A stretch of DNA of 27,934 nucleotides, from positions 1-27,934 of the IMG/VR virus record IMGVR_UViG_3300034402_000011; one strand, written 5' to 3'. Numbering within the stretch: position 1 is the stretch's first letter; each line of letters begins with the position of its first letter. Made by a program: the position numbers and the translations under genes. The DNA comes from a virus. Shown piece by piece: positions 1-5,672 of the stretch. Under the pieces are notes generated by a model that was not told where the DNA came from, did not search any database, and saw only the letters and a program-made list of their open reading frames with translations.

Positions 1-720
1 TTGGACGGCGACGCCTGGAACCCCGCCTCCGGCGCCGACATGTGCGACCTCGCCGAAGCCCTCCACCAAGCCGGCCACCACCGCGAAGCCGCCGAAACCG
101 CGGCCACCGCGATCCGCCTGCTGGGCGACGCCCCCTCCGTCTACCTCGACACCGCCCGCCGAATCCGCGCCGACGCCACCCTCGCCGCCGCCGGAGAATC
201 CGACCGGGTCCCCACCCTCGTCGCCCTCGCCCCGTCCAGCGGCGCCGCGTTCGCCGAGCTGGTCGAGGAGTTCGCGCCGCTGATCGCGTCGTTCATCCGC
301 GCGCACCGCCTGTACGGGGACGACGACGCCGACGTAGCGCAGCATGTGTGGGCGACGTTCGCAGCCAAGTCGGGGGAGATCACGACTCCGGCGGCTGTGG
401 CGGGCTGGCTGCGGACGACCACGCACCGGGAGTGTCTGGCGGTGTTGGAGAAGCAGGGGCGGACAGTGCCGACGGAGGGGCCGTGGGACGGCTGGTGGGA
501 GGACCCTGAGGTTCCTGACCCTCAGGAGCGGGAGGCGTTGCGGGCGGCGCTGGGCGGGCTGTCAGGCCGGGATCGGCAGTTGGCTGCCTTGCTCGCCGAC
601 GAGGTGTCGTACGACGAGATTGCCAAGCGCATGGGGATGGCTCGGGGGTCTATCGGGCCGACGCGACGGCGGATCATCGAGAAGCTGCAACGCCACCCGG
701 CGATAGCCAGACTCAGGTAG
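1..720 (+). CDS. ECF-like sigma-70 family RNA polymerase sigma factor (possibly 5'-partial)
   Basis: A sigma factor of this type binds core RNA polymerase and directs it to alternative promoters. Residues about 83-150 resemble sigma region 2 (FAELVEEFAPLIASFIRAH, then DDADVAQHVWATF and the AGWLRTTTHREC helix). Residues about 172-232 resemble region 4, with LSGRDRQLAALLADEVSYDEIAKRMGM followed by an SIGPTRRRIIEKL recognition helix; this is the usual DPEDA-like end of ECF factors. The first 65 residues are alpha-helical and look like a TPR-type helix pair (ALHQAGHHREAAETAATAIRLL), which is an addition to the minimal ECF layout. The frame is open from the first base, which is a TTG, so the true start may lie outside the window. 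It is on the opposite strand to the structural genes. Whether it is phage-encoded or a flanking host gene cannot be decided here. Family call is firm; targets are unknown. Confidence 0.82.
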   Translation: MDGDAWNPASGADMCDLAEALHQAGHHREAAETAATAIRLLGDAPSVYLDTARRIRADATLAAAGESDRVPTLVALAPSSGAAFAELVEEFAPLIASFIRAHRLYGDDDADVAQHVWATFAAKSGEITTPAAVAGWLRTTTHRECLAVLEKQGRTVPTEGPWDGWWEDPEVPDPQEREALRAALGGLSGRDRQLAALLADEVSYDEIAKRMGMARGSIGPTRRRIIEKLQRHPAIARLR

Positions 721-743
721 AGGGCGACGAGAGGGAGACTCGA

Positions 744-986
744 ATGCCGAAGCCGTTCATCTGGAAGGACCGTGAGGTGGTCACCATCGGCGACCTCACC
801 GACGCCATGTTCGCGATCCGCGACAAGGGCCGGGCGACGCGGTTCATGAACGCCTACCGCTCTGTCAACGAGCACGCCGACGCCAACGTCGGCTACGTCC
901 TCGGCTACATCGAGCCGCCCGAGAAGCGCCACCAGATGTACGACCTGTTCCGCGTCGAGCATCCGGTGTTCGGCGGCAGGCCGTGA
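744..986 (+). CDS. Hypothetical protein, 80 aa
   Basis: I do not recognise this protein. It is 80 aa, soluble and mixed in charge, starting MPKPFIWKDREVVTIGDLTDAM and ending with a short G-G-R-P tail. An AGGGAG-type ribosome binding site sits about 6-10 nt before the ATG. It begins 23 nt after the sigma factor stop and is probably co-transcribed with it. It could be a regulator or anti-sigma partner by position only; no domain supports that. No membrane segment or cysteine motif is present. Confidence 0.6.
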   Translation: MPKPFIWKDREVVTIGDLTDAMFAIRDKGRATRFMNAYRSVNEHADANVGYVLGYIEPPEKRHQMYDLFRVEHPVFGGRP

Positions 987-994
987 GATGCCGC
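973..994. terminator. Small hairpin between convergent genes (weak)
   Basis: GCGGCA (973-978) and TGCCGC (989-994) form a 6-bp stem with a 10-nt loop, spanning the stop codon of the plus-strand 80-aa gene and facing the end of the minus-strand block at 1013. No T-run follows. It is placed where a bidirectional terminator would be useful, but the stem is short and could be chance in GC-rich DNA. Confidence 0.25.
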
Positions 995-1012
995 AACCTT
1001 GACGACGACTCT

Positions 1013-1171
1013 CTACTCCTCGCCGCGTCCTACGGGGAACTCGTCGGGGCAGCCCGCCTGCACCCACTCGTCCAAACAGGCGATCAGACGCTCATCCGAA
1101 GCAGGAATGGTGAAGTTGTCGCCGGCCGAGGACGGGTCGACAAGCCCACCATTCCCGCCCGTTGCCGTCAC
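1013..1171 (-). CDS. Small hypothetical protein, 52 aa
   Basis: The GTG start at 1171 overlaps the TGA of the upstream membrane protein gene as GTGA, which strongly suggests translational coupling. The product is 52 aa with a low-complexity N-terminus and a helix with two cysteines (DERLIACLDEWVQAGCPDEF). No known domain is visible. It is the last minus-strand gene before the convergent plus-strand sigma factor unit. Confidence 0.5.
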   Translation of the reverse strand: MTATGGNGGLVDPSSAGDNFTIPASDERLIACLDEWVQAGCPDEFPVGRGEE

Positions 1172-1629
1172 GTCCGCACGCGTGGGGCGCCGATCCCGCC
1201 CGGGATCGCGGACTGGATCGCCGGGTCCGTCGTCCCCCTGTGCACCCCGAAGTAGGCGAGGACCGCCCACCCGAACGTCACCACGAACCCGACTACCGCG
1301 TCCAACGTGAACACCCCGCCGCCAGCCACCGCCCCCTCCACCAGCGCCGCAGCCGCGGCCAGCGCGACGAGGGTCAACTGCTTCACGGCGGGTGACGCGA
1401 GCTTCGCCGTCGCCACCGACACGAGCATCGGCAGCACCGTCCCGAGGACGAGGGCGAGGACGGTGAGGTCCAGGTTGAACAGGACGTAGTCGCCGCCGTC
1501 GGACACCACCTCACCGGGCGGCGCAAGCTCCTGCGCGCCGGCTGCGGGGGCGAGGAAGGCGAGGACGGCGAGTGCGGCAGCCGCGACGAGGACGAACCAT
1601 TCGCCGAGGCCGAAGCGGTGACGGGTCAT
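1168..1629 (-). CDS. Membrane protein with about four transmembrane segments, holin-like candidate
   Basis: The 153-aa product is strongly hydrophobic with likely membrane segments at about residues 8-30, 48-76, 84-103 and 110-132. The first could be a signal peptide, since AGA-QE after it resembles a signal peptidase site. The C-terminus is soluble (HRGTTDPAIQSAIPGGIG). Small polytopic proteins near an endolysin are often holins, which form the pores that let the lysin reach the wall; this is the positional argument here. However, it is separated from the amidase by several genes and by a plus-strand gene, so it may instead be a separate accessory membrane protein. The ATG at 1629 has only a weak AAGAG-type ribosome binding site. 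Confidence 0.62.
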   Translation of the reverse strand: MTRHRFGLGEWFVLVAAAALAVLAFLAPAAGAQELAPPGEVVSDGGDYVLFNLDLTVLALVLGTVLPMLVSVATAKLASPAVKQLTLVALAAAAALVEGAVAGGGVFTLDAVVGFVVTFGWAVLAYFGVHRGTTDPAIQSAIPGGIGAPRVRT

Positions 1630-1690
1630 GTGCTCTTGGGTAGCGGGCCCGGGTTTAGCGGGAACGGATGCAGGGACAGGCGGGACGTGG

Positions 1691-1696
1691 GAGAAT
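1691..1696 (+). promoter_or_regulatory. Putative -10-like element upstream of 1711-1929
   Basis: GAGAAT lies within GACGTGGGAGAATG, 14 nt before the GTG start at 1711. Nearly the same block, with C for the second G of GAGAAT, precedes the plus-strand gene at 19834. No good -35 hexamer is seen. Confidence 0.3.
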
Positions 1697-1710
1697 GAGC
1701 AGGACGGCTT

Positions 1711-1929
1711 GTGGTGAGCCCATCGTTTCCTCCTTGTAGCCGGGGCGGCGCACGTACCGAGTGGTTCCTCGTCCGGGAAGCCGAGACGGAACTGGCCGCG
1801 GTGCGCGTCGCGCAGTTGTGGGCGTCGGTCGTCGAGGAGCGCAGGCTGCTCGCCATCGCCATGGACGAGACAGCGGCCGCCCTCCGCGCCTTCGCCGAGG
1901 CGTGGAACAGCGGACCGCTCTGGAATTGA
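1711..1929 (+). CDS. Small hypothetical protein on the plus strand, 72 aa
   Basis: From about residue 16 the product is a continuous amphipathic helix (TEWFLVREAETELAAVRVAQ and onward), which is unlike the arginine- and proline-rich shadow frames around it. The N-terminal 15 residues are less convincing, and no alternative ATG or GTG is available after them in frame. The reading direction is opposite to the flanking minus-strand genes. It ends just before a strong stem-loop at 1941-1987. Function is unknown; a small helical binding protein is plausible. It belongs to the set of plus-strand genes sitting in gaps of the structural and lysis block. Confidence 0.45.
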   Translation: MVSPSFPPCSRGGARTEWFLVREAETELAAVRVAQLWASVVEERRLLAIAMDETAAALRAFAEAWNSGPLWN

Positions 1930-1940
1930 ACCGGCGCTAG

Positions 1941-1987
1941 ACGCGACGAGGCCCCGCTCACGAAGGAGCGGGGCCAGTTCGTCGCGT
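1941..1987. terminator. Long stem-loop, probable bidirectional terminator
   Basis: GGCCCCGCTC (1950-1959) pairs perfectly with GAGCGGGGCC (1966-1975) around a 6-nt loop, and the outer arms ACGCGACGA (1941-1949) and TCGTCGCGT (1979-1987) also pair perfectly. The structure lies between a plus-strand gene ending at 1929 and a minus-strand gene ending at 1958, so it can serve both. No T-run follows, which is common for actinobacterial terminators. Confidence 0.7.
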
Positions 1988-2182
1988 CAAGGGCCGTCTA
2001 CCGCCGCGACGCCGGTCCTCGTCCTCGTAGTCGACGTGGGCGGGCGGCAGCCGCCACGGCGCGTACTGACGCCGATAGGCGACCAACGAGAGCCCGAGAG
2101 CGGCGGCACGCTCCTGCTCCCACGCCTCGTCAACCTCGGCCTGCATGGCCCGACCGTAGTCGGCGACGCCTACTCGAAACAC
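1958..2182 (-). CDS. Small basic hypothetical protein, 74 aa
   Basis: The product has an acidic helical middle (MQAEVDEAWEQERAAALGLS), a WRLPP segment and an Arg-rich C-terminus. I recognise no family. The stop lies inside the 1941-1987 hairpin. The GTG at 2182 falls inside the repeat element at 2167-2221; an ATG at 2146 is an alternative that would leave the repeats upstream as a control region and give 62 aa. Neither start has a clear ribosome binding site, so the N-terminus is unsettled. Confidence 0.5.
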   Translation of the reverse strand: MFRVGVADYGRAMQAEVDEAWEQERAAALGLSLVAYRRQYAPWRLPPAHVDYEDEDRRRGGRRPLTRRTGPAPS

Positions 2183-2221
2183 TCTAAACCGAGACTCTAA
2201 ACGAGAAGTTTAGAGTAGGCG
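2167..2221. promoter_or_regulatory. AT-rich array of ACTCTAAAC boxes and inverted repeats (operator-like)
   Basis: Boxes read ACTCGAAAC (2172-2180, one mismatch), ACTCTAAAC (2181-2189), ACTCTAAAC (2194-2202) and the inverted copy GTTTAGAGT (2208-2216). The third and fourth form a perfect palindrome around GAGAA. An outer inverted repeat, CGCCTACTC (2167-2175) with GAGTAGGCG (2213-2221), encloses the group. On the minus strand each full box contains TAGAGT, which fits the TANNNT form of a -10 element. The AT content stands out from the surrounding GC-rich DNA. A repressor operator or autoregulated promoter is the most economical reading; a transcript hairpin is the alternative. Confidence 0.55.
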
Positions 2222-2224
2222 GGT

Positions 2225-2248
2225 TCAGTACCAGTGGTTGCCGCGCAT
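2225..2248 (-). other. Seven-codon mini reading frame with ribosome binding site
   Basis: ATG at 2248 opens MRGNHWY and stops at 2225. A GGGAGG motif precedes it with a 6-nt gap. It lies just after the 54-aa gene and directly before the repeat and hairpin element in the direction of transcription, as a leader peptide might. The size makes chance occurrence likely. Confidence 0.2.
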
Positions 2249-2269
2249 CAACCGCCTCCCTTCCGCCGA

Positions 2270-2434
2270 TCAGTCCTCCGGAACCGCTTCCCATCCCAGC
2301 GCGTCGAGGCCGCCCGCCTCCCGGATGGTGCGGTACACGTCCGCCGACGAGTAGGCGGCACGCGACGGGCAGCAGGGCGGCGAGCCGTAGGCCGAGCGGG
2401 TTCTGCCACAGAACAGGCACATGTCGTCAGCCAC
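2270..2434 (-). CDS. Small cysteine-rich protein, 54 aa, possible zinc knuckle
   Basis: The frame beginning at GTG 2434 encodes MADDMCLFCGRTRSAYGSPP followed by CC and an acidic helical end (VYRTIREAGGLDALGWEAVP). The CxxC near residues 6-9 and the CC pair near 21-22 could bind a metal. GGAGG with a 5-nt gap precedes the GTG; an ATG four codons later is the alternative start. It follows the 154-aa membrane protein by 10 nt. The role is unknown. Confidence 0.55.
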   Translation of the reverse strand: MADDMCLFCGRTRSAYGSPPCCPSRAAYSSADVYRTIREAGGLDALGWEAVPED

Positions 2435-2444
2435 GACAGCCTCC

Positions 2445-2909
2445 TCAACCTCCCGGTGGCGTCGGCGTCGGACACAGCAAGTCGGCCGCCAGATAGTCCT
2501 CAGCCGCCTGCTGCAACGGGACAGCGTCGCCGATCAGCTTGTCGGCCCGGTCCACCAGCGCCACCACATCGGCGTCCGCCGCGTCCGCCCGGTCAGCGAC
2601 GATCCTCACGATGCTCGCGATCAGGAAGGAGTTCCCCGCCGTCTGACGGGCGTTCAACGCCCCCACCTCGCGGGCCAGCTCCGACACGCACTCCCGGTTC
2701 TCGGCGACCGCCACCGTGTACGCCTGCTCACGGCGGGCCTGCCGGTCCCGGGCCTGAGTCGCCCGGAGATTCACCACCACCACCCCGCCCACCGCGAGCA
2801 GAAGGACGATGGCGACGGCGAGGACGGCGACGGTGAGGTGCCGCCAGAACCGCTCCTCCCGAAGCTCGTCCGTGGCGTCGGCGACCGCCCGGATCACGGG
2901 GTCAGCCAT
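2445..2909 (-). CDS. Single-pass membrane protein, 154 aa
   Basis: A short cytoplasmic-type N-terminus (MADPVIRAVADATDELREER) is followed by one strong transmembrane segment at about residues 24-47 (VAVLAVAIVLLLAVGGVVVV) and then a long, helical, mostly charged domain ending in a Pro-rich tail. The ATG at 2909 overlaps the end of the preceding 54-aa gene by 8 nt, which supports this start over the upstream in-frame ATG. It lies downstream of the amidase with other small membrane and coiled-coil proteins, so a lysis role (spanin-like or holin accessory) is possible. No lipobox is present. Function is an inference from position. Confidence 0.62.
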   Translation of the reverse strand: MADPVIRAVADATDELREERFWRHLTVAVLAVAIVLLLAVGGVVVVNLRATQARDRQARREQAYTVAVAENRECVSELAREVGALNARQTAGNSFLIASIVRIVADRADAADADVVALVDRADKLIGDAVPLQQAAEDYLAADLLCPTPTPPGG

Positions 2910-3066
2910 CTCGGCCTCGGTCAGCCTCCGTCTGCTGTCGCTCCGCCCGTTCCAGCCGCTCACGGTGCTCCTCGACCGCCCTCTGATGCTCGTCCAACAC
3001 CCGGCAGAACGCCGCCTCCAACCGGTCCAACCGGTCCGGCCGCCGCGACTGCCACGGCCACCTCAC
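2902..3066 (-). CDS. Small coiled-coil protein, 54 aa
   Basis: The GTG start overlaps the TGA of the upstream membrane protein as GTGA. The product is Arg- and Glu-rich and almost wholly predicted to be a coiled coil (RLDRLEAAFCRVLDEHQRAV and onward). There is no membrane segment. Small coiled-coil proteins of this kind sit beside holins in many actinophages, but I cannot name a family. Its end overlaps the start of the next membrane protein, so the three genes 3063-3347, 2902-3066 and 2445-2909 are tightly coupled. Confidence 0.5.
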   Translation of the reverse strand: MRWPWQSRRPDRLDRLEAAFCRVLDEHQRAVEEHRERLERAERQQTEADRGRDG

Positions 3067-3347
3067 CGGTCCTCCAGCCGCCGCTCCGCCCGCTCCAAGA
3101 AGAAGATGAGCCGGGCCACCTGCTCCGGGGAAGGAAGCGAAGTGACCCGCTCGAGGACTTTCGACGACGCCGCCAGCGCCGCTGTCGACTCGGACAACGC
3201 GGGAAGCGCCTGCTCCAACTGCTTCGCGGCCCGCTCCCGTTCCTCGCGCAGCTCCTTGCGCTGGTCGAAGAACAGCCAGAGCAGCAGCGCCAACGGCAGC
3301 GCAGCCGGCCCATAGAAGGCGACGAGGGCCGCCCAGTCGAACGACAA
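3063..3347 (-). CDS. Holin-like small membrane protein with coiled coil, 94 aa
   Basis: One transmembrane segment at about residues 6-27 (ALVAFYGPAALPLALLLWLF) is followed by a charged coiled coil (KELREERERAAKQLEQ) and a helical end. This layout, N-terminal membrane helix plus cytoplasmic coiled coil of about 90 aa, is typical of class III-like or BhlA-type phage holins and of other lysis accessory proteins. The start is TTG at 3347; a TGA two codons upstream in the same frame excludes a longer form. It lies two genes after the amidase, which makes it the best positional holin candidate in the window. The weak start may keep expression low, which suits a lysis protein, though that is inference. 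Confidence 0.6.
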   Translation of the reverse strand: MSFDWAALVAFYGPAALPLALLLWLFFDQRKELREERERAAKQLEQALPALSESTAALAASSKVLERVTSLPSPEQVARLIFFLERAERRLEDR

Positions 3348-3404
3348 CAGTCACCGTCGCTTCCCGTGGTTGTCGGCCGATCGGCCCACGTCACCTCCAC
3401 GCCG

Positions 3405-3536
3405 TCACGTATCCGGATGGTCGGCGGCGGCTCTGTCTTGTCGGGTGGGCACGCGCTCGGCGTACTCACTACGGTCGTCCATCTCCGGTTCCCTCTCAGC
3501 CAGGGGATCGGGGTACAGGCCGGGGCGTCTGTTCAC
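3405..3536 (-). CDS. Small hydrophilic hypothetical protein, 43 aa
   Basis: GTG at 3536 opens MNRRPGLYPDPLAEREPEMD and a further 23 polar residues. AAGGAGG lies 16 nt upstream, which is longer than usual; an internal ATG (codon 19) preceded by GAGAGG is an alternative. The stretch 3348-3404 after it holds no convincing gene. Support is modest. Confidence 0.35.
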   Translation of the reverse strand: MNRRPGLYPDPLAEREPEMDDRSEYAERVPTRQDRAAADHPDT

Positions 3537-3557
3537 GCAGGCGTCCCGGCCGCCTCC

Positions 3558-3761
3558 TTATTGCGTGTGGCCCCGCCGGTGGAACAGGTCGAGGTAGTCG
3601 GCGAGCACGTCGACGGTCGACTTGCCGTGCTCGATTCCGACCGACGCGCACGACGCCCGCAGGCCCGGCTCACGCAGACGCGCGAGGCAGGCGTCGCAGT
3701 CCGGCCACTGGCCGCCGAAGCCGTCGTCGTACCAGCGGAGCGCCTTCGTGGCCGTGGGCAT
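3558..3761 (-). CDS. Small cysteine-containing hypothetical protein, 67 aa
   Basis: The ATG at 3761 overlaps the TGA of the amidase gene (TGATG), so the two are probably translated together. Visible features are a WYDDGFGGQWPDCDACLARL segment with CxxC and a helical C-terminus (VDVLADYLDLFHRRG). Metal binding is possible from the cysteines. It does not resemble a holin. Function is unknown; a GTG one codon upstream is an equivalent start. Confidence 0.55.
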   Translation of the reverse strand: MPTATKALRWYDDGFGGQWPDCDACLARLREPGLRASCASVGIEHGKSTVDVLADYLDLFHRRGHTQ

Positions 3762-4684
3762 CACGCTGCCGGCACGAACTCCGGCGGGTCGCCGAACACC
3801 GACGGATCGCCGCCGGCTGAACGGAACGACGCCAGACCCTCGGCGCGCTCATGCAGGATCGCGTCGCGCTGCGGCCCCGGCGGCGTCTTGATGAGGTCGA
3901 TGTCGGCGGCGGCGATCTTCGCGCTGGCGGCGTTGCGGCGGGACAGGTTCGTCTCGGCCGCCGAGGCGGGGTCGGCGGCGAGCGCAGCCTTGACCTTGTC
4001 CTCGACGACCTGGGCGATCTGCTCGATCGTGATACCGGCCAAGGGGTCCTCCTCCTCGTTCGGGTTGACGCTCAGGTACGGCTCGGCGGCGGTGAAGTCG
4101 CCGGGGTCGCGGTGGGTGTTCTCGGTGACGTGCTCGTGGCCGCAGATGCCGTCCCAAGCGCGCCACTCGTCGGGGCTGAACCGGCGCGCCGCGGGGAGGT
4201 CCGGGTACTTCGCCCAGCCCTGCGGCGGGAACCTGAGAGTGCAGTAGCCGTGGTCGATGCACCACCACACCAGCCGGCGAAGCGTCACCTTCTGGGCGTC
4301 GGTGAGGCCCGCCCAGCCGCCGGAGGCGACGCCGACGATCTCGACCTGCACGACGTTCCAGCGGTTCGTCTCGACACCGCCCGGCGGGTTCAGGAGCGCC
4401 CGGCTGGTCCGCCTCGCGGAGCAGTGGACGTAGAGGGTGCCGTCACGGTCGAGGGTCCACGTTGGGAAGTTCGGGTGGCCGAACCCGTCGTAGGTGGTGG
4501 CGCCGTTGTTGATGTCCTCGCGGAGGGTCGGGTGGTACCAGAGGCTTTCGGTGGTGTGGAGCACGAGCCGGTTCTTGATGCCCGGCATGTCGGCGCCCGT
4601 GAGGGACAGCGAGGCGAGGTCGAGGACGGCCCACGGCGGGAACTCGTCGGCCGGGAACCCGGCCTGCTCGGCGGTTCGGCTCAT
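3761..4684 (-). CDS. Endolysin, N-acetylmuramoyl-L-alanine amidase (Amidase_2/PGRP type)
   Basis: This enzyme cuts the bond between muramic acid and L-alanine in peptidoglycan to lyse the host. Motifs fit the zinc amidase family: RLVLHTTES with His43, the VQVEIVG core strand near residue 113, and GHEHVTENTHRDPGDF near residues 182-197, where His183 and Asp193 are the likely other zinc ligands. The first 30 residues are a linker with no signal peptide, so a holin would be needed for export. After residue 205 come a Glu-rich linker and a helical C-terminal region of about 90 aa with no recognised wall-binding repeat. The ATG at 4684 overlaps the preceding TGA as ATGA, which decides the start over a longer frame. 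The 307-aa length is usual for a modular phage lysin. Confidence 0.88.
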   Translation of the reverse strand: MSRTAEQAGFPADEFPPWAVLDLASLSLTGADMPGIKNRLVLHTTESLWYHPTLREDINNGATTYDGFGHPNFPTWTLDRDGTLYVHCSARRTSRALLNPPGGVETNRWNVVQVEIVGVASGGWAGLTDAQKVTLRRLVWWCIDHGYCTLRFPPQGWAKYPDLPAARRFSPDEWRAWDGICGHEHVTENTHRDPGDFTAAEPYLSVNPNEEEDPLAGITIEQIAQVVEDKVKAALAADPASAAETNLSRRNAASAKIAAADIDLIKTPPGPQRDAILHERAEGLASFRSAGGDPSVFGDPPEFVPAA

Positions 4685-4860
4685 GCGCGCATCTCCTGCT
4701 CCCAGCGGCGGCACCACTCGTCCACCGCCTCCCCGTCGAACGGCTCACCCTTTGGCTCAACCCGACCCGCCAACCACCGAGCAGCCGACTCCACGCCCCG
4801 CAGAACGTCCGCCAACACAGCGCGGGCGACCATCAGCAGGGCACGCTCCACGGGGGTCAC
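4681..4860 (-). CDS. Small hypothetical protein upstream of the endolysin, 59 aa
   Basis: GTG at 4860 overlaps the stop of the HTH gene as GTGA, and its own stop overlaps the endolysin start as ATGA, so it is a tightly coupled link in the cassette. The product is one long amphipathic helix (VERALLMVARAVLADVLRGV), followed by a second helix with EWCRRWEQEM. No transmembrane segment. It is typical of short phage proteins of unknown role. Confidence 0.6.
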   Translation of the reverse strand: MTPVERALLMVARAVLADVLRGVESAARWLAGRVEPKGEPFDGEAVDEWCRRWEQEMRA

Positions 4861-5300
4861 GCACTCTCGCTAACCCGCCGCGAAACAGGATCATCGGATG
4901 CAGGGCGCGCCGACCCCCACCCCGCACGCGGCTTCGTCTTTCCCGACACGATGTTCCGGGCGTACGTCTCGGACACGTCGAACCGAGCGGCCAGCAGCCG
5001 GAACGGCACCCCCTTGCCGTGCAGGCGACGCATCTCGTCAGCCACCTCCACCGTCACACCCGGCGAGCGCGGCTTCCGCTTCGACGCACGCGTCGGCTCA
5101 GGTGGGCACCACGACTCGATCTCGGGCCGGCCGTCGCGGAAGTCGGCGAGCAGCCGGTACAGGTCACCGTCCGACAGGTGGTCGTAGCGGCCGCCGTGCA
5201 CCTTGCGGAGCCGGTCGTCGCACCACGCCGCCACCTCCCGTTGTGGGAGGCCGGCGAGCTTGTCGGTGAGGTGCGGGTTGCCAGGGTTCGGGTCGGGCAC
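4857..5300 (-). CDS. Helix-turn-helix DNA-binding protein, 147 aa
   Basis: Residues about 98-122 (VPFRLLAARFDVSETYARNI then VSGKTK) form a clear helix-turn-helix of the kind seen in HNH-associated and resolvase-like phage proteins. A basic segment (RASKRKPRSPG) precedes it, and the N-terminal 65 residues are a separate helical domain with one Trp-Cys. There are no HNH or nuclease residues. The GTG at 5300 has GGAGG with a 7-nt gap and is preferred over the longer open frame that runs into the hairpin region. As the first gene of the lysis and accessory unit it could regulate that unit, but targets are not known. Confidence 0.65.
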   Translation of the reverse strand: MPDPNPGNPHLTDKLAGLPQREVAAWCDDRLRKVHGGRYDHLSDGDLYRLLADFRDGRPEIESWCPPEPTRASKRKPRSPGVTVEVADEMRRLHGKGVPFRLLAARFDVSETYARNIVSGKTKPRAGWGSARPASDDPVSRRVSESA

Positions 5301-5385
5301 CGCCCAACCTCCGGGGTGCGACGGGCCGCCCTGACGGCAGCGACCGTCGCCCCAACCCCGCTCCGCGGCGAGGATGCAGGAGGCG

Positions 5386-5391
5386 TAGAAT
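5386..5391 (+). promoter_or_regulatory. Putative -10 element (TAGAAT), plus strand
   Basis: TAGAAT followed by G matches the actinobacterial TANNNT form and resembles the hexamers before the other plus-strand genes (TAGGATG, TACGATG). No -35 is evident. It lies 53 nt before the ATG at 5445. Confidence 0.3.
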
Positions 5392-5444
5392 GGTGGCCGT
5401 CCCGGGAGTGGAGACCCGGACCCCGCTAACAAAGGAGAGCCAGC

Positions 5445-5624
5445 ATGGAAGCCCCGGCCCTTCTCCACAGTGGGGCCGGGGGCACCACCCCCGTCGTATC
5501 CGACCGCGGCGTCGGCCTCTCTGATCTGACTGTCGGATGGGCGCAGGGGAGGCTCGCCGCTTCCCTACCCGGCCGCCGGCCCGGCGTGTCCCTCCAAACA
5601 GGGGCCGCCCGGCGCACCCTCTGA
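5445..5624 (+). CDS. Doubtful small plus-strand reading frame, 59 aa
   Basis: The ATG has an excellent ribosome binding site, AAAGGAG with a 7-nt gap, and a TAGAAT hexamer upstream. The translated product (MEAPALLHSGAGGTTPVVSD and onward) is low in predicted structure and its composition is not distinctly protein-like. A strong hairpin begins 7 nt after the start codon and another covers the stop, both of which would hinder translation. It may be a small gene, or the site may be a structured intergenic or small-RNA region. The remaining stretch 5301-5444 contains no other convincing gene. Confidence 0.33.
   Translation: MEAPALLHSGAGGTTPVVSDRGVGLSDLTVGWAQGRLAASLPGRRPGVSLQTGAARRTL
5452..5481. 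terminator. GC-rich stem-loop in the intergenic region
   Basis: CCCCGGCCC (5452-5460) pairs with GGGCCGGGG (5473-5481) around a 12-nt loop. On the minus strand it follows the stronger hairpin at 5601-5637 and precedes the HTH gene, so the two may act in series to separate the tail operon from the lysis unit. Confidence 0.45.
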
Positions 5625-5637
5625 GCCGGGCGGCCCC
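5601..5637 (-). terminator. Strong terminator after the tail fibre gene
   Basis: A perfect 13-bp stem, GGGGCCGCCCGGC (5601-5613) with GCCGGGCGGCCCC (5625-5637), has an 11-nt loop. Read on the minus strand it lies 36 nt after the fibre gene and is followed by TGTTTGG. This marks the likely end of the structural operon. Confidence 0.72.
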
Positions 5638-5672
5638 AGCCGGAACCTACGGCGGCATCCGGAAGCGACGGC

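Noticed and set aside
1626-1961. 111-codon minus-strand frame opposite 1711-1929
   Set aside because: Ser- and Arg-rich with no predicted structure; the plus-strand frame has the more protein-like helix and a terminator after it.
2421-4247. 608-codon plus-strand open frame
   Set aside because: Arg-, Pro- and Gln-rich composition with no domains, antisense to the amidase and to several small minus-strand genes that have ribosome binding sites and coupled starts.
5393-5524. Leaderless GTG frame of 43 codons right after TAGAAT
   Set aside because: Product is Pro- and Arg-rich toward the end and the GTG is only 1 nt from the hexamer, too close for a leaderless start.
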